Origin: Laburnicola sp. R22_1
Lineage: Eukaryota > Ascomycota > Dothideomycetes > Pleosporales > Didymosphaeriaceae
Direction: 5' to 3'
Length of the DNA stretch: 64,000 bases
Assembly (NCBI GenBank): GCA_014281115.1
Contig: JACONQ010000015.1
Coordinates: 1,984,001-2,048,000, forward strand
Shown: positions 35,475 through 45,710 of the stretch, in pieces
Layout of the letters: each line of letters opens with the position of its first letter
How positions within the stretch are numbered: position 1 is the stretch's first letter
The notes under the pieces: generated by a model
Database searches by the model: none
The model's input: only the letters and a program-made list of their open reading frames with translations
Told to the model about the DNA's origin: nothing
Program-made: the position numbers and the translations under genes

Positions 35475-36798
35475 CAGTGCCAAGCCAAAAGTCTGTTCTC
35501 CCAACACGCTAACGCGCGTACACTAACACTAACATCCTATTTTTAACACTACATTACTCTACTAATATGAGCTCTTTTAGTGTAGAAATTTCAGGAAATC
35601 GTCGCCGCAATGCCGAATTATCTGTCCAGCAACGGGATTTAATTATCGCGAAGTGTGAGGCGGGCGCGTTATCGCGGGAGTTGGCTGAGGAGTTTAACTA
35701 TACACGTCGCTGCATTAACAAAACACTTTAGAGATATAGAGAATAACACTACAATTAATCGCGGCCTTAATTAGGGCGTCCCTAGGCGCTTAATACACAT
35801 AACAAGCGTGTACTCTATTAAGAGGCACGAAAAAACTTAAGGATTAAATACCTAGCCCTTCTCCGCAAGGCCTCCCTCTGTCGCATCTCTTAAATAACTG
35901 CATATTGCGCATTAAAGGCAGAGAGCCTAACCAACTTTTGGGCAGCGCGGAAGCCTAAGATCACTCGCGCGGTGGCTGAGGAGAGGTGTTAATTCGAATA
36001 GGAATATCGCAATTAGGATTGGCGCGGATAGCCCTTCTGGTTCTTAGATAAGTGCTCTATTTAAAGACGCTCTGGCGGCATATCTATATAGGTTTTTCGC
36101 CTTCCACATAAGAAATAGAGATATAAGATAATTGAGAAGATAGTTATATTAAGATCTCGCGTAGCAATAGTGTGGGCAAGTATCTGGCTTGATTAGAAAG
36201 GGCGGGTTCGGCGGAGTCCCTTAGTAATTATGCCCAGGGATCCAGCAGCTTATTGTAAAGAATATAGCGCATAGAGTTATATTAAAGCTCTACGCAAAGG
36301 ACTCCTCTATAATTATTATATAGGAGATATCTATATGTATAATAACGCGCCCATCTATAGGGCGCGATAGTTACTTAATTTTTTAGCGGAACACAGCATA
36401 CAACTAATTAAGTGGCCGCGTTATTTCCCTAATATTAAACCTATTAAACATCTCTAGTGGTCCCTTAAGAGAGAACTCCATAAGCGTTACTCTAATATGG
36501 GCGACCTTAGCGACAGCGACAAGGACTTTAAGACCTGCTGCGCGACGTTGAAAGATTGCTGGCGTAGGATCCCTAATTCGCTAATTCGCAAGCTTATACT
36601 TAGTATGCCGCGCCGCCTAGTTGCTCTCTGGCGTGCGCGCGGGTATCAAACAAAATATTAATTAAATAATTATCTCTATATTAATTATTAACTCTCCGGG
36701 AGCGATATTAGGGGTGCCGGAGCGCTCTGCGCGACGGGGTGGTGATGATGGCGGACCTCGCTTACCCCTGCGAGGAACAGACTTTTGGCTTAGTACTA
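35475..36798 (+). mobile_element. M2, Tc1/mariner element (1324 bp), complete
   Basis: Same family as M1. Ends CAGTGCCAAGCCAAAAGTCT and AGACTTTTGGCTTAGTACTA, flanked by TA (35473-35474 and 36799-36800). It is inserted in G2 Gag, in the opposite orientation to G2. Less RIP-affected than M1. Confidence 0.95.
35567..36661 (+). pseudogene. Tc1/mariner DDE transposase of M2, RIP-broken
   Basis: 365 codons from ATG (MSSFSVEISGNRRRNAELSV) to TAA after GYQTKY. Helix-turn-helix near residues 35-55 (LAEEFNYTRRCINKTL). Catalytic motifs are damaged just as in M1: FLDKCSI at the first, YMYNNAPIY at the second (Asn), KPIKHL at the third (Lys for Glu). Fewer stops than M1, but still many. The true C-terminus is best seen here because the CAA codon at 36647 is TAA in M1. 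Confidence 0.93.
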
Positions 36799-38729
36799 TA
36801 TTTAGAGTATAGATATCTTATTATAGAGAACGCGCACGCCCATACTTATAAAGAGTTAGTAATTTATTAAACTAGTTATATAGGAGAGGTTAACTACGTC
36901 CTAATACGTTATATAATAAGCACGTCTAAGCCTTTAGAGACCTAAGTTTATTTTTGGCAGCATACGTAGCTTATTTAGCCATCTGTGCTTAATGCTTAAA
37001 TTGCTAAGCATGTCCTTATAGTTGTTAAAATTCTTCTTTAGACTATTAAGCGTCCTAGACAGTATACTAATAATTAGTCTTAAGGTTATAAAGCTCTATA
37101 GAAGTGTTCTTATTTGCTTTAATAGTATTGTTATACTTTACCTATAGTTTTTATCTAACTTAAGTAACCTATTAAACGCGAGTTTGTATATCTTTAAAGT
37201 CCTTCTTAGTAGTAGTTAAGTCTACGCCTTACTAATAGTAGGCATCTAATAGAGCATTATAAGCTTATTGTAATTACTTATAAGCTTTTAGGTTAGAGCT
37301 ACTAACTACGTTGTAGGCGTTTTATAACTACTAAAATATAGTCTCTAGTGTATTAAGCTAAGAGAGTTTCTTAGCCAGTTGCTTACTAGACTTAGCACAC
37401 TTTATAATAATATTAAACTAGGTATTAGAGTAAACTTATATATCTTTTGTAAACTTGGCTGTATTAGTTAGTTAAAATATCTTTTCTACCTATTTTTCTT
37501 AAGCGTCCTTGTATTAAACCTCTATATTATAGCCCAGCTCTTCTTTATTATTAATAGGCCCATAGGCTTTTATAAATAGGTTTAAAGTCCTTAAAGAGAT
37601 GCGTTATTGTTTATCGCGCGTGAGGGGAGACGGGAATTTAAAACAGATCTATAGAAGCAATACCTTCTTGGGTATTCGTAAATAGCCTAGGCTACAACTG
37701 TCGGATTTTAAACGCGAGGAGGTAGGAGATCTCTAGTCTCTCTTAGATTAGCGGCTATAGTTAGGGGATTTCTGCGGCGTCTAAATAGTAACTCGGCGAC
37801 CTTTGCGAGTTTTATTACACTATCTTGCCAATTTTAACGCGTTAAATATATTATTAATAACATTAGTAGAGGTATTAAAGTACTAAGACGGATTTTAGAA
37901 AAGTTAGGTATACTAAACATTAGGGCCTTAAAGCGCTAATTAGACGCGAGAGTTTAGAGCTAGAATAACAGGTTGCAATTAGGATTACGAATTACTAGTA
38001 ATTATTATAGATTCTTACGTGCCTGCTTATTTCTATTATTAGGTAAACGTCTTTGTAAAAAAGGGTGTAAAGTTCCTAAGGTCGCCCACAGTTCTAGTTT
38101 AAGGTTAAGAAGTTAGAGTATTAGAATAAAATTCTCTAGGCATAGGCAATAAAGGTATGCGAAGTCGTCTATACTTGTTATATTTACTACTTAGGCGAGA
38201 ATAATCGAAATTTATACTATAGTAATATAGAAGGTTAGTAGTTTTAGGTAAGATGCAATCTTACGCCTTAGGCGAAGTTATAACAAAGTCACTAGTCAGA
38301 TTTTTATAAACGTCTATTCTACTAGCTTGCCCTAAATATTACTACTATTACTATAAAATACTATATACTAATATAGTAGTAGAGAAGGCTAGATCCTCTT
38401 TAAGTGGTATACTTACCGTAGGTATTCTATAGTGGCACACGCGTTAACCCACGCATCTAGCCCTACTATCTGCCTACTCTCTATAGTCTTTCTCCGCTAA
38501 CTAAGCCTAAGAGAAAGTATGCCCTTAGTTGTTAAGTTTCTACATATTATTATTATTACTATTGTTGTTAGTAACCTAATCTATATGCACACTACTACAC
38601 CCTACTTCTAGGCCTACTATACAATTGTGGGAGATGTCTAATTTGTTAACGCGTAATTCTCTAATTTACTAGCACCCTAGCGGTAAGTCTATTATAGCTA
38701 GCACCCTAGAGGGAGCAATAGTAGTATAG

Positions 38730-38922
38730 TGTAAGGGTTCGGACCTGTGATAGTTAGGGTAAAAGTAAGTTAATTTCTAGTACATAAAATACTGCTATAC
38801 TAAGTAGATAGGCAGAAGGATAGCACCTTATAGGTGCTACCGCGCTAGTGGCCGGATTGGGCCTAGCGCCGAATTAACGTTGTTCTAGGTTCTAAGCCAG
38901 GTGCCTCTATAGATCCATAATA
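38730..38922 (-). repeat. G2 5' LTR
   Basis: On the plus strand it begins TGTAAGGGTTCGGACC and ends GATCCATAATA (CA now TA). In minus orientation it is followed by CTATACTACTATTGC, where the primer-binding site should be; I could not match that to a tRNA. Confidence 0.9.
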
Positions 38923-40100
38923 TATAAGAAGTTTTATAAGCTCTTTTTCTTTAATAAAATAAACGCTTAGATAGTTCTATAGGCTTTTAAAAGCCTAGCT
39001 AGAAAGGGTAAACTAGACGCAAAGACCTAAAAGAACAAATTATAACTTAAGTTAACTAGAAGTCTTAAGTTAATACTCTAGAGAAAGATAGAAGATTTTA
39101 ATATTAACTACCCTATAATTAAATGCTAAATAACTATAGCTAGCTGCACTCTCTAAGATAATAATATAATAAACCCTTTTTAGACGCATATAAAAACTCT
39201 TTTTAAGGTATTATCTTTTAAACTAACACCCTTTTACACAGTAACTAAAAAATAAACACCTTATTTTAGACCTACGTCTTCCTTATTAGCTTTCTATAAT
39301 TAGATTAAGGTATAGTATATTAAAAATAACGCCTACTTTAGCTATAGTAAAATTCTAGAAGGTAGACACTTGCGCTACTACCCTAAGGTAGCTATATAAG
39401 CAAATATAAAAGTAGAGAATAATCTTAATTTAAATAAACTTAGTATTACCTACTACTCTAATTTAGAGGTAGATAATTTATTAGATAATAAGGCTTTAAA
39501 TACACACTACTAGACTACTCTAATCTAGTAGCTTATATAGAAGCTACTAAACTAATTAATCTAAATAAACTACAATTTTAACTATAAAACCTAGATGCTA
39601 AACTAAAATTGCTACCTATAGGCGGCAAGATAGTAAGGATTCTTAAACTATTTAGAGGCTCCTAGTTAGTTATACTAGTACAAATTATATTCTAAAAGTT
39701 AGCTCTTAGGTTATAAGCCTTAATAGACACTAGTGCTAGCGCTTATAACTTTATTACTTTAAAGTATAAAAGGTAGTATAAAAATAGCTTAAAGCTAAAA
39801 TCCTCTATCTAAAGATACTAATCCCTCTTAAGAACTTTATAGAAAAGAGAAGCGTAAAAGTAGATATTTATTATATAGTCTAGCTTAATATTAATAAACA
39901 CAGTATTACTATATAGTTTGTTTTCTATAAAATAGGGGACAATAATCTTATTATTAGTAGAAAGTTTTTTAAGTAAGCTAACTATCTAGTTAACACTTAG
40001 GACTACTACCTTTATTAAAAAGATAGTAAGAATCTAACCTTTGCTAGCAATCTTATTCTACTATAAACTTCTTTCCTACCTAACCCTTCCTACTAGAATA

Positions 40101-42540
40101 ATGCCACCTAATAGGATAGTCTACTTAATAAGTAGAACTATACCTACTAAATAACTTACTTATTAAAAGCTAACTAAAGAATCTCTAAGGAGATTTCTAT
40201 TTAGCTTCCTAGCCATACTATCTTAGTTATTAGAACGTACTTAAAGGCTTACTGGAAACTAAGCTATAAGAACGCCTTTAATAGAAATAGTAGCGCATAG
40301 GCTCTATAGCTACCTTCCTTAGATAAAAATTATTACATAATTTTTTTTATTTTTTTTGTTAGGCTATTCTTACTAAGAGGGACGTTAGCTAGCCATAGTA
40401 ATTGTATATTATATACACTTAGTTATTAATTATATAATATTAGTTTAGTATACTATGCCTATGCATATATTAGTAACTACTCTATACTTATATACTATAA
40501 GTATATGTAACGCGTTAACTTGCTTATAGGCAGTAACACTTATTACTACTATAGCTTCTTATAAGTCTATACTATAGGTTTAACTACTTCTTAGTAATGC
40601 TTGCCTATTATATTCTCTACTCTACTATCCCTACTATATTAAATTTGTATACGCTAAGAAGTTAACGCGTCTTACCTTTACACCTATCGAACTCTAGCTA
40701 AAGAGTATATATATTAATAAAGTAGTAATACTATAATATACTAAAATACTAAGAGGTATATCTAAAGAGATAAGTATATAGCACCTAAAAGGCCTACTAG
40801 ATTTGTGCTAGGTATAGACAAATCTCTAAATTATCTAGCTCTAGGAGGTTAGCCTATAGCTACTATATAAGTAGTTATATAATAGTAATAGTCTAGCGTA
40901 TATAGTGTATGCAGCAGAGCTCTAGGACTTTTGTCTACTAAAGAAGCACTTTTAGGATAATTATAACTATCTTACTATATATTACTATATATAGTTACCT
41001 ACTATTAAAGAGAATAATAATAAGAGGTATACGCACTAGTACCTCTACCTACTCACTACTTGCAATACTATATAAATGTGCTAGTAGTAATAATAATAAT
41101 AATAATAAAATAATAACGCGAACTAAGTCCTTTAAAAGAATAGGCAATAAAAGGGACAAAAGGAGCGTGCGTATAGCGACGCGACGCAAAGTAACCTAAG
41201 GGCATTTGCTACTAGTATCTATAAAGAGATATAAATAATAAACTATTACATTACTACATAATATTTATAGTCGAAATTTCTGTTAAAGATTATTAAATAA
41301 TAAATTGCCTTTTAGTTACCCTGTCCCTACTATTAAAGAAAGCCACTAGTAAGACTAGTCCCTAGAAATTATATAGTAGGATCTAGGTCTTATCCCTAAC
41401 TCTAGACTTAGAGACTATAAACCTACTAGTAAAGCTAATCTATAGATTAGATAGCTCTTACTAGTAGAATTAACTATTTAATTAAAACTACCCTAGCTAG
41501 AACAACCTAGATTAGCACCTTTCCACCCTACTAAATTGCTATTATAAAAGGAGAACTTCGTATTACTTACTATAGTAATAGTCTAAAAGATTATAATACT
41601 ATCTATTATAGTGGCGGATTAGAAGATAGAAAGCCCGCCTATTATAATAATCTCTCTAATAATAACCCTAAAATTACTAACCTAATTAACTCTAAGTCTA
41701 ACTCTCTATAAGAAAGATACTTAGGCAATAAATTAGATAGTAAACTGCCTAATAAAATCTCCTAAAACGCTAATAATTAGGAGCTGCCCCCTAACTATTA
41801 GCCCTTAATTTAATCTACTAGTTACCTAACTTATTTTGCCCCTAGGGGTACTCTAAGATATAAAAGTAGGTAGCCTAGTTTACTACTAGTTAAGTAGCTT
41901 CCTAGCTAGCCTACTATATATAGGCACCTATTACTTTTAATATCTTTGCCCCTAGCTATTTAACTTTTTAGCTAGCTAGCTAACTACTAATTTAGTAGCT
42001 CTCTATCTATTGCATATATATAGGGCATCTATAACTTTTAGTACTTCTACTTCTACTCCTAGATGTTCCTACTACTACTAGCAGCTCCTATACCTTTAGG
42101 AGCTGCTCTACCCTAATTAAAAACTATATAATTAGGTTAATATATTTTATTATAACACTTTTCTATAGTACTAAGAAACCTTATATAATATAATTACGGT
42201 AGTACGCAATAAACTAACTAGAAAGTTTTTAGCTAACTATACTTTTATATAGCATTAGAGCTAAGAATACGCTCTATTAGTAAAACGCTAAATACTAAGA
42301 TATAGTTTCTACTAAGTTTTTCTACTAATCTACTATTTTACCCCTAACAACTTTTCTTAATATCTTTACTAAATAGCAACTAAATTAAAATCTAAGGCCG
42401 CTATTAGAACTATAGGGGCCTATTACCCCTATTACAATCCTTTTAGGTCCTAAAATAGTGCGAGTTATATTAAAAATCCGCTAAAATACCCTATTTTTAT
42501 ATACTTTCCTTCGTATTTTTAGACCTCAAAAGGGGGATTA
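40101..42540 (+). other. G1 internal region downstream of the protease, no pol domain found
   Basis: About 2.4 kb between the protease remnant and the 3' polypurine tract. Patches of coding-like text exist (for example about 41380-41760), but no YxDD, VDYR, RNase H or integrase pattern was seen in any frame. A (TAA)n-like run lies at about 41085-41110. Confidence 0.45.
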
Positions 42541-42829
42541 TATAATAGTCCTATGCTAGCCTCTCTACTAAGTATACTTTATTACCTTTCTTTTACATCC
42601 TATTTCCTTCTATCTACGCCTTTTGCCTTTCTAAAGACGCCTTTCCTAGTTAGTATTAGTGTGTAGCTAGTATAGGCCTATGCCCTACGCCGCCCTCTAT
42701 ATAAGAAAGGGCCCCCTACGTCCCTTTCTTATCTACTATCTTAGAATAGTATTAATTTAACTAGCTCTTTTAACTATTCTAGCTGTTTCTAATAGGTTAG
42801 CCCTATAAGACCGTGTACAGCCTTTATAA
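42541..42829 (+). repeat. G1 3' LTR
   Basis: Starts TATAATAGTCC (ancestral TG now TA) right after the polypurine tract and ends GTGTACA. It pairs with 26882-27160. Confidence 0.88.
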
Positions 42830-42954
42830 TTAGCACTCTATTAATATTCTAAAAAGTATTATTATTATGTATAATTTAAGTAAATAACTTATATAGTAGA
42901 TTTATTACTAAAATAACTAATATCTATTATACTATAGTGTGTAATAGTAATAAT

Positions 42955-43165
42955 ATATATAAAGCTACGCTATTAACTGCTATTAATAATACTATTATAC
43001 AGAATGCTAATAATAAAATTAATATTATTTTGTATATATTTTGTTACTACTACTATGTGCTAGATACTAGGTTATAGTATCTTCTATTTTACTCCTCTCT
43101 ATGTATAGTGCGAACTCGACCTTAGTTAGAATCTCCACACAATAAAGATCTTTAATAAAGCTACG
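42955..43165 (-). repeat. Family A LTR-like repeat, minus orientation, partial
   Basis: Matches the reverse complement of the family A terminal repeat: CTATTAACTGCTATTAATAA, the CTACTATGTGCTAGATAC block, and TTAGAATCTCCACACAATAA. It ends AAAGATCTTTAATAAA as in other copies. No body follows, so it is a solo or truncated copy. Confidence 0.7.
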
Positions 43166-44038
43166 CTAATATATACCCCTACTATATATTTTATACTACT
43201 AAAGATAATATACGTCCAGATAAAATTATACATACTGTTATATATAATATAGACACTTCTAATTATTCTAGAACTTTTTAGAACTTTTAGAGAAGGTCTA
43301 CTATAAATAGTTAGTAGACTAGTTTATAGCGCGCTTTGCTATAGTATTATAGGTACCTTTTAACTAGAGTTACTAGATAGTCTAGACCTTTTTACAACTT
43401 TTTAGAACTTTTTATAACTTTCTAAGACTTTTTAAGTATATATAAAAAGTAAATATTAAGAAAAATAAGTAGTTAGCTATACATAGTAATAAAGGTAAAC
43501 CTATATTTATCCTTTAATTAGCGTATATACTAGTAGCTATAGTAGATATATATAACCTTTTAAAACAATTAGACTTAGCTAGACTACTAACACTACTACT
43601 AACACTACTACTAACTACACATATATATATACTATAGCGTCCTTTTTTTAGTAGCGTGCTAGCTATATAGCTAGGAGCTAAATAATCTATAATTGCCACT
43701 ACTACTACTATTACCTAAGGCGCTCTTTAGAGCGGTCTTATGTATAACTATAAATAAGTTAGACTTAGTAGTAGTAGCTAAACTTATTATAATAGAAGTA
43801 GTTAGATAAATAATATTTAATAATATAATAATCTATATATATTAGCTATTAAATATTTAATTAGAGTGTAGTTACCTATTTAAGATAAATAGCGAACTAT
43901 AAATATAGTAACTTATAGTAGTAAGCTAGTATAGTATTATAGAATATAGTTAAATAGAGTATTAGTAACACCTATAGCTAATACCCACACCTATGCCTAT
44001 GCCCAAGCCTACTATAACTACTATACCACTACTACTAC

Positions 44039-44078
<40 letters not shown>

Positions 44079-44093
44079 GCAGTAGTAGTAGTA
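43166..44093. other. AT-rich degraded sequence with simple repeats
   Basis: It contains AGAACTTTTT-type 10-bp motifs at 43261-43285 and 43385-43430, and (TAA)n at about 44041-44078. The ACTACTAACACTACTACTAA run near 43585-43615 is also a short repeat. No gene recognised. Confidence 0.5.
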
Positions 44094-44906
44094 CAGTAGG
44101 GTGACACAAAAAAAAGCGCGTAGTAAAAAGATACCTTTTTAAAAGTTATATAACTAAGTGAGTTTTAATACTATGTAAATAAAAAGTATACGGTTTTAAA
44201 GAGGAAATATAGGAACGTAAGATTAAGTACTAGTTACGTGCTTACTAAGCAGAGTCCTTAAGGTATCCATTTCTAAACTTAGTATTTCTAAAAAGTCAAT
44301 TTTTAAGGCGTTATGACTTCTGTATTTAGTATGCTACTAGGCTAATGTTTTTACTAGCTATGCTAGGCCTAGTGTAGATTACGTAAGCACAATTTCGGAG
44401 TACTTATATAACTTTATTAAGAAATTATTTAAGGTTAAAAAATCACGTGATTTTAAAAGTTAATTAAATCACGTGATTTATTACTAAGATTATAGTATAA
44501 TATAATATCTTTTGTCTAGTAAATTTTCTCTTTTGTATTTCCTCGAATGGAGCCAAAATTGTCAAAACTCGAAAGTTAAGTTTCTTTACTTAAAAAAGCA
44601 AATACTTCTAATTCTACTATTGCTACTACCCTTAATAAGCCTCTACAATCTATTAAGACTGCTATTAGACGTATTAATAAGAAAAATAAGGGAGATAACT
44701 TATTAAAAGGAGTAAAACAGGGGAGAGCAACTAAGGTTACTTCTAGAGAGAAAAGAGTTATTAATAGAGATTTAACTAAAAGCCCTAAGAAGACAAATAA
44801 GAGGCTATTAGAAGAGAATAGTTTTGGCTTTACTAAGAGGACGTTACAGAGAGTTTTAAAAGGAGAAGACTATTCTTTTAATGTCTCTAAGAAAAAGGCC
44901 TATTTA

Positions 44907-45192
44907 TTAAATAGGTACTCTACAGCTAGCTGTATAGACATCGAATTCTAATTCTCTATACTAGTAAGCGTGAAGGGTGTACGGGGCGATTGTACGAGGA
45001 AAGGAAATAACATAACAGAACGACTTGGTATTGATTGCTTGTCTCTAGAGAGGGTGCGGATGGAAAGAAGAAGATCTTGCGGCGCACGGGCCGCGGCGTA
45101 CGGGCATCACGTGATCCCCACGTGATGCCATCGTGCGGCAATATTGAAACCTCAATACCCTCAGGTGCCCTTGCTCGTACGGTGTACGGACA
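44907..45192. mobile_element. X, 286-bp GC-richer insertion of unknown type
   Basis: It interrupts F between KKAYL and YLTKER. CTATTTA stands on both sides (44900-44906 and 45193-45199), so a 6-7 bp target duplication is likely. Inside, 44931-45192 begins TGTATAGACATC and ends GTGTACGGACA, TG...CA like a solo LTR. That leaves 24 bp unexplained on the left. It has a hairpin GCATCACGTG (45104-45113) / CACGTGATGC (45119-45128). Open frames across it are chimeras with F. Solo LTR, SINE or MITE are all possible. Confidence 0.55.
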
Positions 45193-45710
45193 CTATTTAA
45201 CTAAAGAAAGAGCTAAAAGAAGAGAATTCTATGCTAAAGAGATAGTAAAGAAGCTAGAAAATATTAACTTTGCTAAAGTTATATTTTCTGACGAGTCTAC
45301 TATCCAAAGGGGGCATGGTAATAGGCAAGAATATATAAGAAAAAGGGAAAAATCGAAAATTAGTCCTAAACAGTACAAAAAGCAAATAACTAGTAAGTTA
45401 TTAATTTCTTTTAAATTCTAGAATGATAGAGCCCTTTTCTCTCTATTATTAGGCTATTTTACTTTTTTTATATCTTTTTTTAAGCTAGTACTAATTTACT
45501 AAAAGCGCGAGATATTTCTATCTTAGTCTAAGGCTGTATTTGGATAGAAGAACGTTCTAAACTAGTGTTTTTAAGGGACCCTATTAAAACTAGGACCTTT
45601 AATAACACTGAATATATATGGGAGTATTTAAATCCTATCTTAAAACCTCTTTTAAAAAGAGGTAAGTGAAGTATTCCTTTTTCTTCTTTTTTCTTTTTTC
45701 TTTTAATATA

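Larger units (their letters stand above)
34480..38700 (-). pseudogene. G2 Gag relic, interrupted by M2
   Basis: The minus strand has a CCHC zinc-knuckle remnant at 34485-34530 (LCFKYGKLGHITR; second Cys now Tyr), the usual C-terminal part of Gag. The preceding Gag region, 36800-38700, is decayed, and no specific motif is secure there. M2 (35475-36798) splits it. Boundary with pol not resolvable. Confidence 0.7.
29479..38922 (-). mobile_element. G2, Ty3/gypsy chromovirus, complete, with M2 inside
   Basis: Two 193-bp LTRs (29479-29671 and 38730-38922) are flanked by the 5-bp target duplication TATAA (29474-29478 and 38923-38927). In minus orientation, the polypurine tract AAAGGGGAGGGTAG lies directly before the LTR at 29671. 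All pol domains are recognisable on the minus strand in the order Gag knuckle, protease, reverse transcriptase, RNase H, integrase, chromodomain. Without M2 the element is about 8.1 kb. Inserted in the Gag-like region of G1. Confidence 0.95.
28040..40100 (+). pseudogene. G1 Gag-like and protease relic, split by G2
   Basis: Left piece is about 28040-29478, right piece 38928-40100. The left piece ends with readable text LKETYYNFFTLQQ-like just before the G2 target site. The right piece continues it, and holds a possible zinc-knuckle remnant (YFSYSKILEGRHLRYYPK, about 39325-39380, with Tyr at expected Cys sites). Next comes an aspartic protease active site at 39726 (IDTSASAYNFITLK; relatives have DTGAS), with a second protease motif LLLVESF / IISRKFF near 39950 in an adjacent frame. 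Stops throughout. The boundaries are approximate. Confidence 0.55.
26882..42829 (+). mobile_element. G1, gypsy-like LTR retroelement containing G2
   Basis: LTRs at 26882-27160 and 42541-42829. Just before the 3' LTR is a polypurine tract (AAAAGGGGGATTA, about 42528-42540), which sets plus orientation. Without G2 and one target copy it is about 6.5 kb. Internal parts: about 100-bp leader repeats, a Gag-like relic, a zinc-knuckle remnant, and an aspartic protease at about 39.7 kb. I found no reverse transcriptase, RNase H or integrase motif in 40.1-42.5 kb. It may therefore be a non-autonomous Gag-protease element or have lost pol. No matching target duplication is visible (ATTAG left, GCCTT right). 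Confidence 0.78.

Noticed and set aside
35219..35512. 97-aa hydrophobic open frame that looks like a membrane protein
   Set aside because: AT-rich ATT/GTT runs inside the decayed G2 Gag, ending in the M2 terminus. No homologous copy keeps it.
45403..45421. Possible second intron in F (GTAAGT to CTAG)
   Set aside because: Only 19 nt, too short for a spliceosomal intron. A frameshift is more likely.
45035..45421. 128-aa protein as a single gene
   Set aside because: The first part lies in insertion X and the second in the F transposase, so the frame is chimeric.
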